From positions 36,492 to 100,491 of the forward strand of contig NZ_JASZYG010000017.1 in the NCBI RefSeq assembly GCF_030317105.1: DNA of 64,000 nt. The letters are read 5' to 3'. This DNA is from Variovorax brevis (GTDB taxonomy: Bacteria; Pseudomonadota; Gammaproteobacteria; Burkholderiales; Burkholderiaceae_C). The notes beneath the pieces are model-generated. The model saw nothing but the letters and a program-made list of their open reading frames with translations, made no database searches and was not told the origin of the DNA. How positions within the stretch are numbered: position 1 is the first letter of the stretch; each line of letters begins with the position of its first letter. Shown piece after piece: positions 8,672 to 17,499 of the stretch. A program made the translations under genes and the position numbers.

Positions 8672-8881
8672 ATGTCATTCGTCAAATTCACAGCCTTCAT
8701 CGGCCCCAAGAGCAATGAGAGGCAGATCCGGTTGCGCGCAGATCACATTACTGCGCTGCATGAAGTTGCCGACTCGACCAAGACGGGTCCTTTCACGGTC
8801 GTCCACATGCTGGGTGGTGGCGAGAAGTGGAATGTGAAAGGCAGCGCCGCCGAGGTTGAGGAGAAGATAGCGAAAGCTTAG
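8672..8881 (+). CDS. Small conserved-looking protein of unknown function
   Basis: A 69-residue protein beginning MSFVKFTAFIGP, preceded by GAAAGAGGTGAGG that provides a clear ribosome site 8-12 bases upstream. The sequence is balanced in composition, with alternating hydrophobic residues (RLRADHITALHEV, FTVVHMLGGGEKWNV, EEVEEKIAKA-like end). This suggests a small beta-rich domain closed by a helix, a layout also found in FlbD-like and similar small proteins. That resemblance is weak. It is the only plus-strand gene between the two duplicated blocks. Confidence 0.6.
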   Translation: MSFVKFTAFIGPKSNERQIRLRADHITALHEVADSTKTGPFTVVHMLGGGEKWNVKGSAAEVEEKIAKA

Positions 8882-9067
8882 AAACGCACGCCAGTGACCC
8901 CTCCACGTTGGCCAGCGCAAGCATGGCCTTGCTGGTGGAGTGCCGCGCGGGAGCCGTACGCGCAGCCGATCAACTTGGACGCCGCGAGGCGCATCGAGTT
9001 GCGGCAGTTCACAATGCAGCGCCCCGGACGGAGTAAAGGGCCGGAGCGAGGCTCCGGCCCGGCCGCG

Positions 9068-9877
9068 TCAGCGGCCGATGCGCTGGAGCGCGAGGGCCCA
9101 CAGGCCCGTGTTCAAGCGCACGTTTTCGCGGATGGCCCGCACCCCGCGGGTGTGCATCATCCGGCCCGTTGCGCTGCGCCCGCACAGGCCGCCGCGCATC
9201 ACGTGTTCCTGCAGGGCATTGAAGGTGCGCCAGACGTCGTCGCCGACGTCCGCCATGCGGCGGCGCTCCAGCAGTTGCACGGGCTGGACCGGCGGCTGCA
9301 CGGGGGCCGGATAGCGCAGTGCGAGGGCGTCGCGGGCGAAGTCCAGCTGCTCGGCCTGGGTGAGTGTCGTGCCGCGCATGGCCTGGACGGCGTCGCCGAC
9401 GCGGTTGAATTCGCGGGTGATGCGTTGGGCGGCCTCGAGAACGTTGGCCACGACGTTGCCGCGGTGGCTCACGTGGATGAGGCCGAAGTCGCCGATGGCG
9501 GTGAGCATGCCGTTCGTGCAGACGGGGCGGAACAGGCCTGCGCGCAGCTGGTAGGCGCTGCGTCCGTCGTGCGAGTTGATCAGGACGATCTCGCCGAGGA
9601 CGTCGTCCAGCGACAGCGACTGCACGACCGGCTGGAAGCGCAGCAGGTGGCGAGCGAAGGAGGAGGTGTGGCCGTTGCGCGCGCGGGTCTGCACGGCCAG
9701 CGTCGGCTCGAAGCCGGCGTCCATCAGGGCGGTGACGATGTCGCGCGTGCTGATGAAGACGTACCTGGGTCCGGTGTGGTCGGCGGCCCGGTCGGCGAAG
9801 ACGGCTGGGGCGCTGTGCTCGAGTTGTTCCAGCGTGAGGGATGTCCGGGCGGCGAAGGCGATGGGAGATGAGGTCAT
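9068..9877 (-). CDS. DUF932 family protein
   Basis: A 269-residue protein of the DUF932 family, common on plasmids and phages and sometimes called phage/plasmid-like protein. Recognisable blocks are VFISTRDIVTALMDAGFEP (~45-63), ARHLLRFQP, LINSHDGRSAYQLRAGLFRPVCTNGM (~105-130), and GNVVANVLEAAQRI. The biochemical role is unknown. The ATG at 9877 has GGAGCTCC directly upstream. The start is preceded by a radC-type leader, which places it in the same control group as RadC and the DUF2958 genes. Confidence 0.85.
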   Translation of the reverse strand: MTSSPIAFAARTSLTLEQLEHSAPAVFADRAADHTGPRYVFISTRDIVTALMDAGFEPTLAVQTRARNGHTSSFARHLLRFQPVVQSLSLDDVLGEIVLINSHDGRSAYQLRAGLFRPVCTNGMLTAIGDFGLIHVSHRGNVVANVLEAAQRITREFNRVGDAVQAMRGTTLTQAEQLDFARDALALRYPAPVQPPVQPVQLLERRRMADVGDDVWRTFNALQEHVMRGGLCGRSATGRMMHTRGVRAIRENVRLNTGLWALALQRIGR

Positions 9878-9889
9878 GGGGAGCTCCTG

Positions 9890-10052
9890 GAATGGCACAG
9901 GCGGGATTGCCTGCGTCACCCTTGGCTCACGCGGCAGCGCAGCGCTCAAGGCCGCCGCAGGCGCGCCGGAGGCGCCGGGCACGCGACAGCGTGCGCAGGG
10001 CCTTGAACGCGAGAACCGCGTGATAGCGTGACGGGGCACAGGCAAGCCCACC
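9890..10052 (-). ncRNA. radC-type structured leader 2 (upstream of DUF932)
   Basis: The minus strand shows the gene-proximal hairpin CAGGCAATCCCGCCTG, the long-range pair TCAAGGC/GCCTTGA with GGCCGCCGCAGGC between, and the distal GGCTTGCCTGTG. It is closest to leader 4 (RadC): both carry the CAGGC/GCCTG version of the hairpin, whereas leaders 1 and 3 carry CGGGC/GCCC(G). Confidence 0.6.
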
Positions 10053-10239
10053 CTCCCCTTCTCATGCCGGTGCGAGGCCGAAGGCGAGCCGGACCGGCAT
10101 CCGGTGCCCCAGGCACAGCATGGGCCGCGGCCGCGCGGCCCCAGGACGCTGCGCTGATACACCGTCGTTCTGGTGCGCCAAGCTGGCGCGCGCCGACCTT
10201 GACCCGTGACGGCGAGCACAGCGGGCGACGCTGCAGGCC

Positions 10240-10690
10240 GCCTCGACGCATGAAGAGCGAGCGAAAAGGGCCGCTGTCCAGGGACCGCCCGCAAGCCGCA
10301 GCTGAGGCGAAAGCCGAGGACCGGGTGAGGACGGTGGCGCAGCCCGAAGCCCTGGACAGCGGCCCGTGCGAGCCATGCGTCGAGAAGAGGCGGCTCTGAA
10401 GGCAGATGTGGCGCGCCACACGCCGCTGATGGCCGTGAGGCACACCACCCCGCCGGCGCTGCGGCCGCAGGCCGCTCCAACGTCATTCCTCTGCAATGCA
10501 GAGGCACACAAGCAATCAGTCGAAGCGACCGGCTGCCGCGCGCGCGGGTACGCGCAGCGGTCTGATCGAAGACGGCGTGCACAGCGCGCCTCGTAGGAGC
10601 AGGGCGAAAAAAGAATGCCGCCGGCAGAGCCGGCGGCGGCGCCCTCACGCCTGGATACGCCCGGCCATCCGGGCTTCCTTCGCATAGGCG
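10240..10690. repeat. ~450 bp segmental duplication, copy 2
   Basis: Partner of 8037-8490 (see there). Its right part overlaps the 3' end of the intact DUF2958 gene, so the duplicated unit included that gene's end and the downstream structured element. Confidence 0.8.
10268..10365 (-). ncRNA. Candidate structured RNA (copy 2)
   Basis: The same 98-base element as 8063-8160, with identical 16-base arms at 10268-10283 and 10350-10365 and almost no change inside. Here it lies downstream of the DUF2958 gene and about 390 bases upstream of the DUF932 start, not directly in front of ardC. It therefore may be a terminator-like or independent RNA rather than an ardC-specific leader. Confidence 0.5.
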
Positions 10691-11010
10691 CTCAGCGTCT
10701 GCGTGGCCCGGAAGTGCAGGTCCTGTTCGATCGGCAGGTTCATCATCCCGCGCACGACGCCAAGCCCTGCCAGGCTGACCTTGCCCAGTTCCGGGAAACC
10801 CACGCCGAGGTCGCAGAGGCCGAAGGCCACCTGCGCATGGGGGTCGATCTCAGTGAGCAGCCAGGTCGCCCCTGCATCGGGCGTGAAGAGCTTGACCACT
10901 GGCAAGGGATCGAAGTCTTCGTCCTTTGCCTGGCATGCCAGTGCCATCCGGCCGTTGGCCAGCAGCATCTCGAACTGCTCGTCGGTGATGAAGGGAAAGT
11001 GGGAGGTCAT
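10645..11010 (-). CDS. DUF2958 family protein (copy 2)
   Basis: A 121-residue DUF2958 protein: FITDEQFEMLLANG, PLPVVKLFTPDAGATWLL, FGLCDLGVGFPELGKVSL, LPIEQDLHF and a basic C-terminus YAKEARMAGRIQA. It is closer to the family pattern than copy 1 and is probably the functional one. The ATG at 11010 is preceded by AAGGAGAACGCC, a strong ribosome site. It lies between the RadC gene and the DUF932 gene, all on the minus strand, each with its own radC-type leader. Confidence 0.85.
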   Translation of the reverse strand: MTSHFPFITDEQFEMLLANGRMALACQAKDEDFDPLPVVKLFTPDAGATWLLTEIDPHAQVAFGLCDLGVGFPELGKVSLAGLGVVRGMMNLPIEQDLHFRATQTLSAYAKEARMAGRIQA

Positions 11011-11019
11011 GGCGTTCTC

Positions 11020-11180
11020 CTTGAACGGTAGCGGGCGGGATTGCCCGTGACCGTGGACGGCACGCCGCAGCGCAAGCGGTCAAGGCTCGAAGACGGCCGC
11101 AGGCCGCCAGCACCGCAGGTGCGCAGGCCTTGACGGCGAGCACGGTGTGGCACGCTGAAGGGAACAGCAAGCACGCCTCC
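11020..11180 (-). ncRNA. radC-type structured leader 3 (upstream of DUF2958)
   Basis: Minus strand: gene-proximal hairpin CGGGCAATCCCGCCCG, long-range pair GTCAAGGC/GCCTTGAC and a GGCCGC-rich interior. Compared with leaders 2 and 4, the hairpin changes in both arms together (A-T to G-C), which is direct covariation evidence for an RNA fold. Confidence 0.6.
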
Positions 11181-11312
11181 TGTGCTCTCCCCTCCCCTCC
11201 CCCGCCCAAGCCTCCTCCAGGGCATCCACCCTCCCACGCGAGGCGGACACGCGCGCGGATCGAACGAAGCGCGCCACTTCGCAACGGAAAAAGGGGCCGA
11301 AGCCCCCGCGGG

Positions 11313-11915
11313 TCACAGGAGGCCGCATTGCGCGAACGACAGCGACTTGCTGCCCGCGACGATGACATGGTCCAGCACCCGCACGTCCATCATGGCAAGC
11401 GCGTCGGTCAGGGTTTGGGTCATCAGTTTGTCTGAAGGAGACGGTTGGACGTGACCCGTTGGATGGTTATGGCTTATGACTATAGCGGCGGCGTTGTGGT
11501 GAAGAGCCCGCTTGAGCACCTCCCGCGGATAGACACTCGTCTGCGTCAGGGTGCCGCGGAACAGTTCCTCGAACGCAATGAGCGCGTTCCTCGCATCGAG
11601 GTACATGACGGCGAAACTTTCGTGGGGCTGCCCGGCGAAATGAAGCTTCAGGAAGTCGGAGACAGCCGTCGGCGACTCAAATACCGAACGGCTCGTCAGT
11701 TCCTCGACGAGAAGTTCCTGCGCAAGTGCGAGGCCCGTCACAAGGCGATGAAAGTTCGGCAAGGATGACTGGCGTGCAAACCAGGTCAGCTTCATCAGCG
11801 ACCGGCCATTGGCCTCGTACAGTGCGTCGGCATCGGCGCCAAAGAAGGGACGCAGCGCTTCGACGATGCGTTGCTGGCGAACGGTCAGCTCGCAAGAAGA
11901 TGAGGATGCGGTCAT
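11313..11915 (-). CDS. radC: RadC/JAB-domain protein
   Basis: A 200-residue protein of the RadC family. The JAMM metal site is intact: HNHPTGHVQPSPSD near residues 145-160. The N-terminal part is the usual helical segment, and the central block VFESPTAVSDFLKLHFAGQPHESFAVMYLD is typical. Plasmid RadC proteins were named for DNA repair, but their biochemical role is unsettled. The ATG at 11915 has CAGGAG eight bases upstream. It has its own radC-type leader, the context from which that RNA class takes its name. Confidence 0.88.
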   Translation of the reverse strand: MTASSSSCELTVRQQRIVEALRPFFGADADALYEANGRSLMKLTWFARQSSLPNFHRLVTGLALAQELLVEELTSRSVFESPTAVSDFLKLHFAGQPHESFAVMYLDARNALIAFEELFRGTLTQTSVYPREVLKRALHHNAAAIVISHNHPTGHVQPSPSDKLMTQTLTDALAMMDVRVLDHVIVAGSKSLSFAQCGLL

Positions 11916-11925
11916 GATGAACTCC

Positions 11926-12092
11926 TGTGAAGCGACACAGGCGGGATTGCCTGCGTGGCCCCGAGCACCACGCCGCAGCGCAGCGCTCAAGGCCGCCGCA
12001 GGCGCGCGGCACGCGCCGAGCACGCGCAAGCGCGCACAGGGCCTTGAACGCGAGAACGGTGAGGTAGCGTCAAGCCACACAGGCAAGCCCTC
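11926..12092 (-). ncRNA. radC-type structured leader 4 (upstream of RadC)
   Basis: Minus strand: distal GGCTTGCCTGTG, long-range TCAAGGCC/GGCCTTGA, an internal GCGCGCTTGCGCG hairpin, then the gene-proximal CAGGCAATCCCGCCTG hairpin about 25 bases before the RadC start codon. This position, directly 5' of a radC gene, is the classical one for the radC RNA motif. Confidence 0.7.
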
Positions 12093-12362
12093 CCCGCCCT
12101 TCGCAGGGAACCCGGATGCCTTTGTTTTCATGCGATACCGCGCACCCCTTCCATGTATCTTGCTGTCCCTGAACCCGCGTCAGGTCTGCGCGTGTGGTCA
12201 CATCGTGGCTCCCAGGGATGGCCGGCGCGGGCGCTGACTTGAAGCGCCGGTCGGCTTGCTGCCGCGGATGACCTGTGCACAGGCCAGTGCAGAGTCAGTG
12301 CAGATGGTCAGCGCAGATGCACGCGGCGACGCGCGAAGGCGCCGTCGCTGCACAATCTGCGC

Positions 12363-12608
12363 ATGAGCCACCTTCGTCATATCTCCGTCTTTGTCGACGA
12401 GCCGGACCCGGGGCACTTCTATTGGGTTCTCCACGAGTCCACCGAAGACGCAAGCGTCTGGATCGACATCGAGTCGAGCGCGAATGCGTTCACGTCGTGG
12501 GCGGCGGCATTTGAGGCCGGCACCGTGGAGCTTTATCGCTTGGCAAATGACGAGCGCACGGGCCCGCGTGCATCAGGCGAGGACGAAGACGCGGCGCCAG
12601 TGGGCTGA
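12363..12608 (+). CDS. Hypothetical acidic protein
   Basis: An 81-residue protein starting MSHLRHISVFVDEPDPGHFYWVLHES. It is acidic, with aromatic residues in the N-terminal half (FYWVLHE, VWIDIESS) and a hydrophilic tail (GEDEDAAPVG). I do not recognise a family, but the composition and codon use look like a real gene. It is divergent from the RadC leader and precedes dinG by about 385 bases. Confidence 0.55.
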   Translation: MSHLRHISVFVDEPDPGHFYWVLHESTEDASVWIDIESSANAFTSWAAAFEAGTVELYRLANDERTGPRASGEDEDAAPVG

Positions 12609-12993
12609 GGACGCTCACGCGGAGTCTCTGATGAATTGCGTGCACGAGCCCGGTCACCAAGGCGGACCGTATCACCTGGACAAGCGCACCGCGTGCGACC
12701 GAAACCTGAGACGTCAGTCAGTGGCTCGACCGCACTGTGCAAAGGCGCTGCCGTTCCAGCGTCTCAACCCGGTGTCAGTGTTCGCAGCAGCGGTCCGATG
12801 GGCCCCGCCGGCGAACTCATCGACCAGTGCGCAGTCCGGGGAATGACACGACCAGCTTTTCGCGGTGGACTCAGGCGTGGGCGCGGCTGCCAGTCCAATG
12901 CCGTAGAGCCGCATTCCTGCGCGACACCCTGACCCCGGCACCGTGCATCCAGCGTGAAGTTCCGATTCGGGATGCGCATCGATAATCGTCAGC
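12609..12993. other. Intergenic DNA upstream of dinG
   Basis: No gene with recognisable features. A minus-strand frame is open across much of it, but its translation has no family character. The dinG start codon follows TCGTCAGC, a weak ribosome site. I did not find a convincing LexA box in front of dinG. Confidence 0.4.
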
Positions 12994-15261
12994 ATGAGTT
13001 CTTCCGCGCCGAGGCGCACGCGTCGATCAGAAACAGCGCCCGACGTTCTGGAGGCCGCACCCGGTATCGCGCGCGAGTTGCTCGACAAGGCGCGCGAGCG
13101 GCTGGAATTCCTTTACGGTGAGGTGGCCAGGACCTGGCCCGGCTTCATCGCCCGCCCCGGGCAGCACCAGATGATGCATGCGGCCCTGCTGACCTTCCTG
13201 AATGCCGGCCCACCCATGGACGACAGCGCCCGCACGGGCAATCACCTGGCACTGCTCGAAGCGGGCACCGGAACGGGCAAGACCGTGGCGTACTGCCTGG
13301 CGGCGATCGTGGCCTCGGAGCTGTTGGACAAGACCGTCATCGTGTCCACCGCCACGGTCGCGCTGCAGGAACAGCTGTTCCACAAGGACCTGCCGCGGCT
13401 GGCAAAGGTCATTCCGGACCTGCGCTTTGAACTTCTCAAGGGCCGGGGCCGCTATGTCTGCGAGAGCCGCCTGGAAGGCGCGCTCAACGATGTCGCCCAG
13501 GAGGGCCTCTGGGACGATGAGTTGCAGGGTTCGTTCACCGGCGCGAGTTGGCAGGGCCGGAACGACCCGCGCGATGCCGCCCAGGCCATGCGCTGGTACA
13601 AGAAGGTGGCCAGCTCGCTTCGCAGCGGCAAATGGGACGGCGACCTGGACAGCCTGGCGCAGCAGCCTGACGCCCAGAACTGGCGAAGGGTTCAGGCGAG
13701 CGGCAGCGCGTGCAATGGCGGCCAATGCGAGCACTTCAGGAACTGCGCATTCTTCAAGGCACGCCGCCGCGCGGCGGCCGCGACGATCCAGGTGGCCAAT
13801 CACGCACTGATCCTGGCGACGCTGCAGACCGACAGCGCGCTCATCGATCCGGCCAATACGCTGTTTGTGTTCGACGAGGCGCACCACCTCCCAGGCATTG
13901 CCGCCGAGCAGTTCGCCTACCGTGCCCGGCTCGACGCCAGCGTCAGCTTGCTTGCAAGTTTGCGCGCGCTGGCCCATCGTCACAGCCGGGGCATGCCCGC
14001 CTCCACCCGTCCCGATCTGACGGCCTTCGGGCAAGCCATCACCGAATGCACGGACAAGCTCGGCATCCTTGAAAGCTGGTGGACCCGCAACAAGCTGGTG
14101 GGTGCCGAAAAGCCGGTTCATCGCTTTGTGGAGGGCCGCATTCCCGAGGAACTGGTTCCGGAATGCGAGCAGTTGGGCGCCCTCGTCGCCTCGATCGCGA
14201 CGGTGGTGGAGAACATCGCCAACGCATTGAAGGAGCCCGACGAATCGCGATCTCCGACCGAGCGCGATGAGCAGGCCCGCGTTGGCGTGGAACTGGGGGT
14301 GTATCTGTCCAGGCTGGAATCCCTGCGGCAACTGTTCATCGCCTGGGCGACGCATGAGGGGGTTGCCTGGGCCAAGTGGCTGGAATTCGCGCCGGCCATC
14401 GCAGCCACGGGGGCCATGCCGGCAGGCGACCACGTCGATGCATGGCTGTGCGCCAGTCCGATGACGGCCGCCCAGCTGCTGTCGCGCGGCTTGTGGAAGA
14501 ACGTGAGCGCGGCCGTCTGCACCTCCGCCACCTTGACCGCCTGCGGTCGCTTCGACTTCTTTGATCGCATGAGCGGCATGAACCGCTTTCCCGAGCGGCG
14601 GGCCCTGGTGGTCGCGTCCCCGTTCGACTACGCCAGACAGGGCGAGCTGCGCATTGCACCCATGAGCAGCTCGCCCAAGAGCCCCGAATTTTCGCAGGAG
14701 CTGTGCCGCCTGCTGCCGACGCTGCTGCGCGAGCACCCGCATGGTCAGCTGGTGCTGTTCACCTCCAGGCGCCAGATGCTGGCCTGCCACGCGGCGCTGC
14801 CCAAAGACATGAGCGCGCTCGTGCAGATGCAGGGTGAACGCTCGCGCACCGAGCTGCTCGCCGAGCACGGTCGTCGCGTCGCACGCGGCCAGCGCAGCAT
14901 CCTCTTCGGATTGCAATCCTTCGGCGAAGGCATCGACCTGCCTGGTCGGCTGTGTGAGCACGTCGTCATCGACAAGCTCCCCTTTACCCCACCCAATTCG
15001 CCGGTCGAGGAAGCGTTGGCGGAATGGTTGATCGGTCAGGGACGTGACCCGTTCGCCGAGATCGCGGTCCCGCGCGCGGCGATGAAGCTGGCCCAATGGG
15101 CCGGCCGCGGCGTGCGCACCGTGACCGACCATGCCGTGATCACCGTGTGCGATACGCGCCTGGTGACGATGCGCTACGGACGCGAGATCCTGGCCGGGCT
15201 ACCACCGTTTCCCGTGGTGCGCCCGGTGCCGGGAGTGCCGACCACGACCGGCTCTGGTTGA
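12994..15261 (+). CDS. dinG: DinG-type ATP-dependent DNA helicase
   Basis: A 755-residue superfamily 2 helicase of the DinG/XPD type. Walker A, EAGTGTGKT, is near residue 90; motif Ia IVSTATVALQEQL follows. Four cysteines that should hold a 4Fe-4S cluster lie near 156 (GRYVCESR) and 240-251 (CNGGQCEHFRNCAFF). The Walker B DEAH box (FVFDEAHHLPG) is near 294. Motifs V and VI are near the end (LFGLQSFGEGIDLPG, QWAGRGVRT). Length is close to the family norm. DinG unwinds DNA 5' to 3', including R-loops and D-loops. On mobile elements it may aid replication or counter host defence, and type IV CRISPR-associated versions exist, but no CRISPR locus is visible here. Confidence 0.92.
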   Translation: MSSSAPRRTRRSETAPDVLEAAPGIARELLDKARERLEFLYGEVARTWPGFIARPGQHQMMHAALLTFLNAGPPMDDSARTGNHLALLEAGTGTGKTVAYCLAAIVASELLDKTVIVSTATVALQEQLFHKDLPRLAKVIPDLRFELLKGRGRYVCESRLEGALNDVAQEGLWDDELQGSFTGASWQGRNDPRDAAQAMRWYKKVASSLRSGKWDGDLDSLAQQPDAQNWRRVQASGSACNGGQCEHFRNCAFFKARRRAAAATIQVANHALILATLQTDSALIDPANTLFVFDEAHHLPGIAAEQFAYRARLDASVSLLASLRALAHRHSRGMPASTRPDLTAFGQAITECTDKLGILESWWTRNKLVGAEKPVHRFVEGRIPEELVPECEQLGALVASIATVVENIANALKEPDESRSPTERDEQARVGVELGVYLSRLESLRQLFIAWATHEGVAWAKWLEFAPAIAATGAMPAGDHVDAWLCASPMTAAQLLSRGLWKNVSAAVCTSATLTACGRFDFFDRMSGMNRFPERRALVVASPFDYARQGELRIAPMSSSPKSPEFSQELCRLLPTLLREHPHGQLVLFTSRRQMLACHAALPKDMSALVQMQGERSRTELLAEHGRRVARGQRSILFGLQSFGEGIDLPGRLCEHVVIDKLPFTPPNSPVEEALAEWLIGQGRDPFAEIAVPRAAMKLAQWAGRGVRTVTDHAVITVCDTRLVTMRYGREILAGLPPFPVVRPVPGVPTTTGSG

Positions 15262-15402
15262 GGTATTGGCGCTGGCGCCAAGCCGGGTAGCGTCATCGAC
15301 AGATGAGGGCCATTCCGGTGAGCGTCATTTCGAGTTCAGGAGAGGCAACTCGCTGCGCCTGCCTCGGGGCAGCGCCTGAGCGCGACTGCCTTGGCGCTGC
15401 GC

Positions 15403-15849
15403 CTACTCCGAAGAACCGGTCTCCAGACGTTCAAGGACGGCCTTGTGACTCAATTCCTTGAGAGCAGCCAACTGTTGGATCTGCTGTGCGTTGGGCCTGG
15501 ATCTGCCCTGCTCCCAATTGAAAATGGTTTGCCCGCCGAGACCGATGAGCTTGCCGTATACCGCCGCGGACAGGCCCAGCTTGCTGCGGTGTGCGGCGAG
15601 TCGGCTCGCACTGAACCGGCGCGCGATCCCCTTGTCGTCGGAAAGCTCAGGTGTGCCGGGCTGCACGAGCCGCTTGGGCTTGGCCACACGCCGCAATTCC
15701 TTGCGCAGTGCCTCGATCTCACGGCGCAACGCGGCGATCGAAGCGCGATGCTGGGTGCTGGCTTGCTTGACCGAGGCGATCTCGGAGCGCGCTTCCTTGC
15801 GAGCGACGCGCACGATCTCGGCCTTGAGGATGGATGCAATGTTTGGCAT
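15403..15849 (-). CDS. Helix-turn-helix protein with coiled-coil N-terminus
   Basis: A 148-residue protein. Residues ~15-55 form a predicted coiled coil (Glu/Ala/Arg-rich, ALRREIEALRKELRRV). Residues ~85-125 are an XRE-like helix-turn-helix (LAAHRSKLGLSAAVYGKLIG, TIFNWEQGRSRPN). It is probably a transcription regulator that dimerises through the coil. The ATG at 15849 is the first in frame before the coiled coil. It converges on dinG, and its target is not evident. Confidence 0.75.
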   Translation of the reverse strand: MPNIASILKAEIVRVARKEARSEIASVKQASTQHRASIAALRREIEALRKELRRVAKPKRLVQPGTPELSDDKGIARRFSASRLAAHRSKLGLSAAVYGKLIGLGGQTIFNWEQGRSRPNAQQIQQLAALKELSHKAVLERLETGSSE

Positions 15850-16218
15850 GGCCGGATTGTGACCGACAGGGTGAACTGACCTGAACCAGTGCGGCCTTTG
15901 CATTCATCTCGAAGTCCTCCAACGTCGCAAGATCTCGCTGCCAACATAAAGCCGTCAACGCGAACGATGCAGCGGTGGCTCAGTGCCCGGCGGTCGAGGT
16001 CCAACCTTCGCTACGCAGGCGCAACAGCGCCATGCGCGCCGGACATTCACCATGACGCTTCGAGTCTCAACGGCGTCACCCGTGAAGCCGTGCGTCATAG
16101 GGAAGCGGCCGACGCAATGAACAGCAGTTGCTTGTCGGTCGGCTTGTCCCGGGGCGCGACGCTTGGCGCCACAATGGAGGTTGGTTGTCCCCAAGCCGCC
16201 TTAACCTACCTGGATCGG
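15850..16218. other. Intergenic DNA, no clear gene
   Basis: The region is open on the plus strand in frame with the following gene, but the upstream part is Arg/Ser-rich and lacks a good ribosome site. I treat it as noncoding; it should contain the promoters of the divergent pair. Confidence 0.35.
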
Positions 16219-17121
16219 ATGCAACTCGACATCTTCGAACACAGCCACGACGTGATGCTCAGAAACGACGCGGTACACGCGCTTGAGCGGCGCGACACGT
16301 CCGCTTCTCGAGCGGCTTGCGAACGACTTGCCCAGGAATATCCGGCCGATGAATCTCTGACAGCGCTGCGCGTACTGGTGGGATACATCGAAGCCGCCGA
16401 GATCAGCCAACAACAGCCGTTTCGCGACCACGAAAGCTTGCGTGAGGCGCGGCAGATGTTGCAAGAGGCCATCCGTTTCGCCGCCCAACGCACCTTCGGC
16501 GAGCCGGGTGCTTCCACGTGGCTCACTGCGGGCTGGCAGGAACTCGCGCGGCGCGCAGGATCGCTCGCGTTCGATGCGCGGCAACCGCACGATCATGCCG
16601 CCGCGCTCTGGCTGCGCGTGGGCGCCTGGGAGAACGCCGCTCAATCGGTCGCATCCATTGAATCGTGGCGACGGATACCGACGCCGCTCGCATGGATGGC
16701 CGAGGCGCGCTTGAACCTGCTCGGCCTTCGCGCGACCTGGCCGTTGTTGGCGGAATTGGGGTGGTTGTCGCCAACGCTGCTGGAGGGCCTTGCGCAACGC
16801 TCGCCGGATCCGCTCTTGCCGCAGTTGATCCGCACCTTCGAGGCGAACTTCAACGCAAATGTCGACGCGCCCCCCGAAAGCGGCGGCGAGACGGACCTGA
16901 GCTGGTTTGCGGCATGGGTGCTGATCGATCGCCCCGCTCTTCGTGAGCAGTTGGCGTTGGCGCAGGCCTCACACCATGGCCCGCCGGAGCAGGCGATGCG
17001 TCTTCTGGTCGAACTACTCGGCTTGGAGCGCCAGGGCCGCCACGCCGACATCATTGCTCGACGCAAGGTGCTGCGCGATCTTCAGCCCTCGCTATACGCG
17101 GCGTACATGAAAAGCCGCTGA
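16219..17121 (+). CDS. Conserved-looking helical protein of unknown function
   Basis: A 300-residue protein beginning MQLDIFEHSHDVMLRNDAV, an opening I associate with a widespread betaproteobacterial hypothetical family. It is largely alpha-helical with paired-helix segments (ALERRDTSASRAACERLAQEYP, LREARQMLQEAIRF, AALWLRVGAWENAAQ), suggesting a TPR-like solenoid. No enzyme motif and no signal peptide are visible. Upstream in-frame starts exist (to 15889), but the family-like start is 16219. It may serve as a protein-binding scaffold. Confidence 0.65.
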   Translation: MQLDIFEHSHDVMLRNDAVHALERRDTSASRAACERLAQEYPADESLTALRVLVGYIEAAEISQQQPFRDHESLREARQMLQEAIRFAAQRTFGEPGASTWLTAGWQELARRAGSLAFDARQPHDHAAALWLRVGAWENAAQSVASIESWRRIPTPLAWMAEARLNLLGLRATWPLLAELGWLSPTLLEGLAQRSPDPLLPQLIRTFEANFNANVDAPPESGGETDLSWFAAWVLIDRPALREQLALAQASHHGPPEQAMRLLVELLGLERQGRHADIIARRKVLRDLQPSLYAAYMKSR

Positions 17122-17499
17122 CGTCGACGCTGGACGCAGGGACTCGGTTGGAACGGCCTGCGTCCAGCCGATGAGTGTTCGCGGTGATCCCTATCCTCAC
17201 CTGCCATTTCACCGTCGCTATCCGCTTGCCCATGCAAGCCCGGTGAAGAAAAGCACATCCGGGATAGCCTGTTCGCGAGCGTTGATCCGTTGATCCGCAG
17301 GCTCACCTGCTTTTTGCGTTGCCGCATCACACGCGACTTCGATCAAAGGAGAAGCGCTTGCCGGTTTTGAACCGGCGCCATTTCGTCAGGATGCCCTTTG
17401 CGGCCAAGCAAGCGCGACCGCACCCTACTCCGTCGGACAGGCGCGCGCTACGATTGGATCCTGAAATTGTTGACCAAGAGCCAAAGCTGAGGAACGCCA
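17122..17499. other. Intergenic DNA, no clear gene
   Basis: Lower GC than its neighbours and no recognisable gene on either strand. It may hold promoter elements for the gene at 17500. Confidence 0.35.

Noticed and set aside
8672..8881. Assignment of the 69-residue protein to the FlbD family
   Set aside because: Only a loose resemblance in length and hydrophobic pattern; no flagellar genes nearby.
13027..15132. 701-codon minus-strand frame opposite dinG
   Set aside because: It is a shadow of the helicase gene, whose motifs are all on the plus strand.
12994..15261. Type IV CRISPR-associated DinG
   Set aside because: No csf genes and no CRISPR repeats are in the window; the protein looks like an ordinary DinG.
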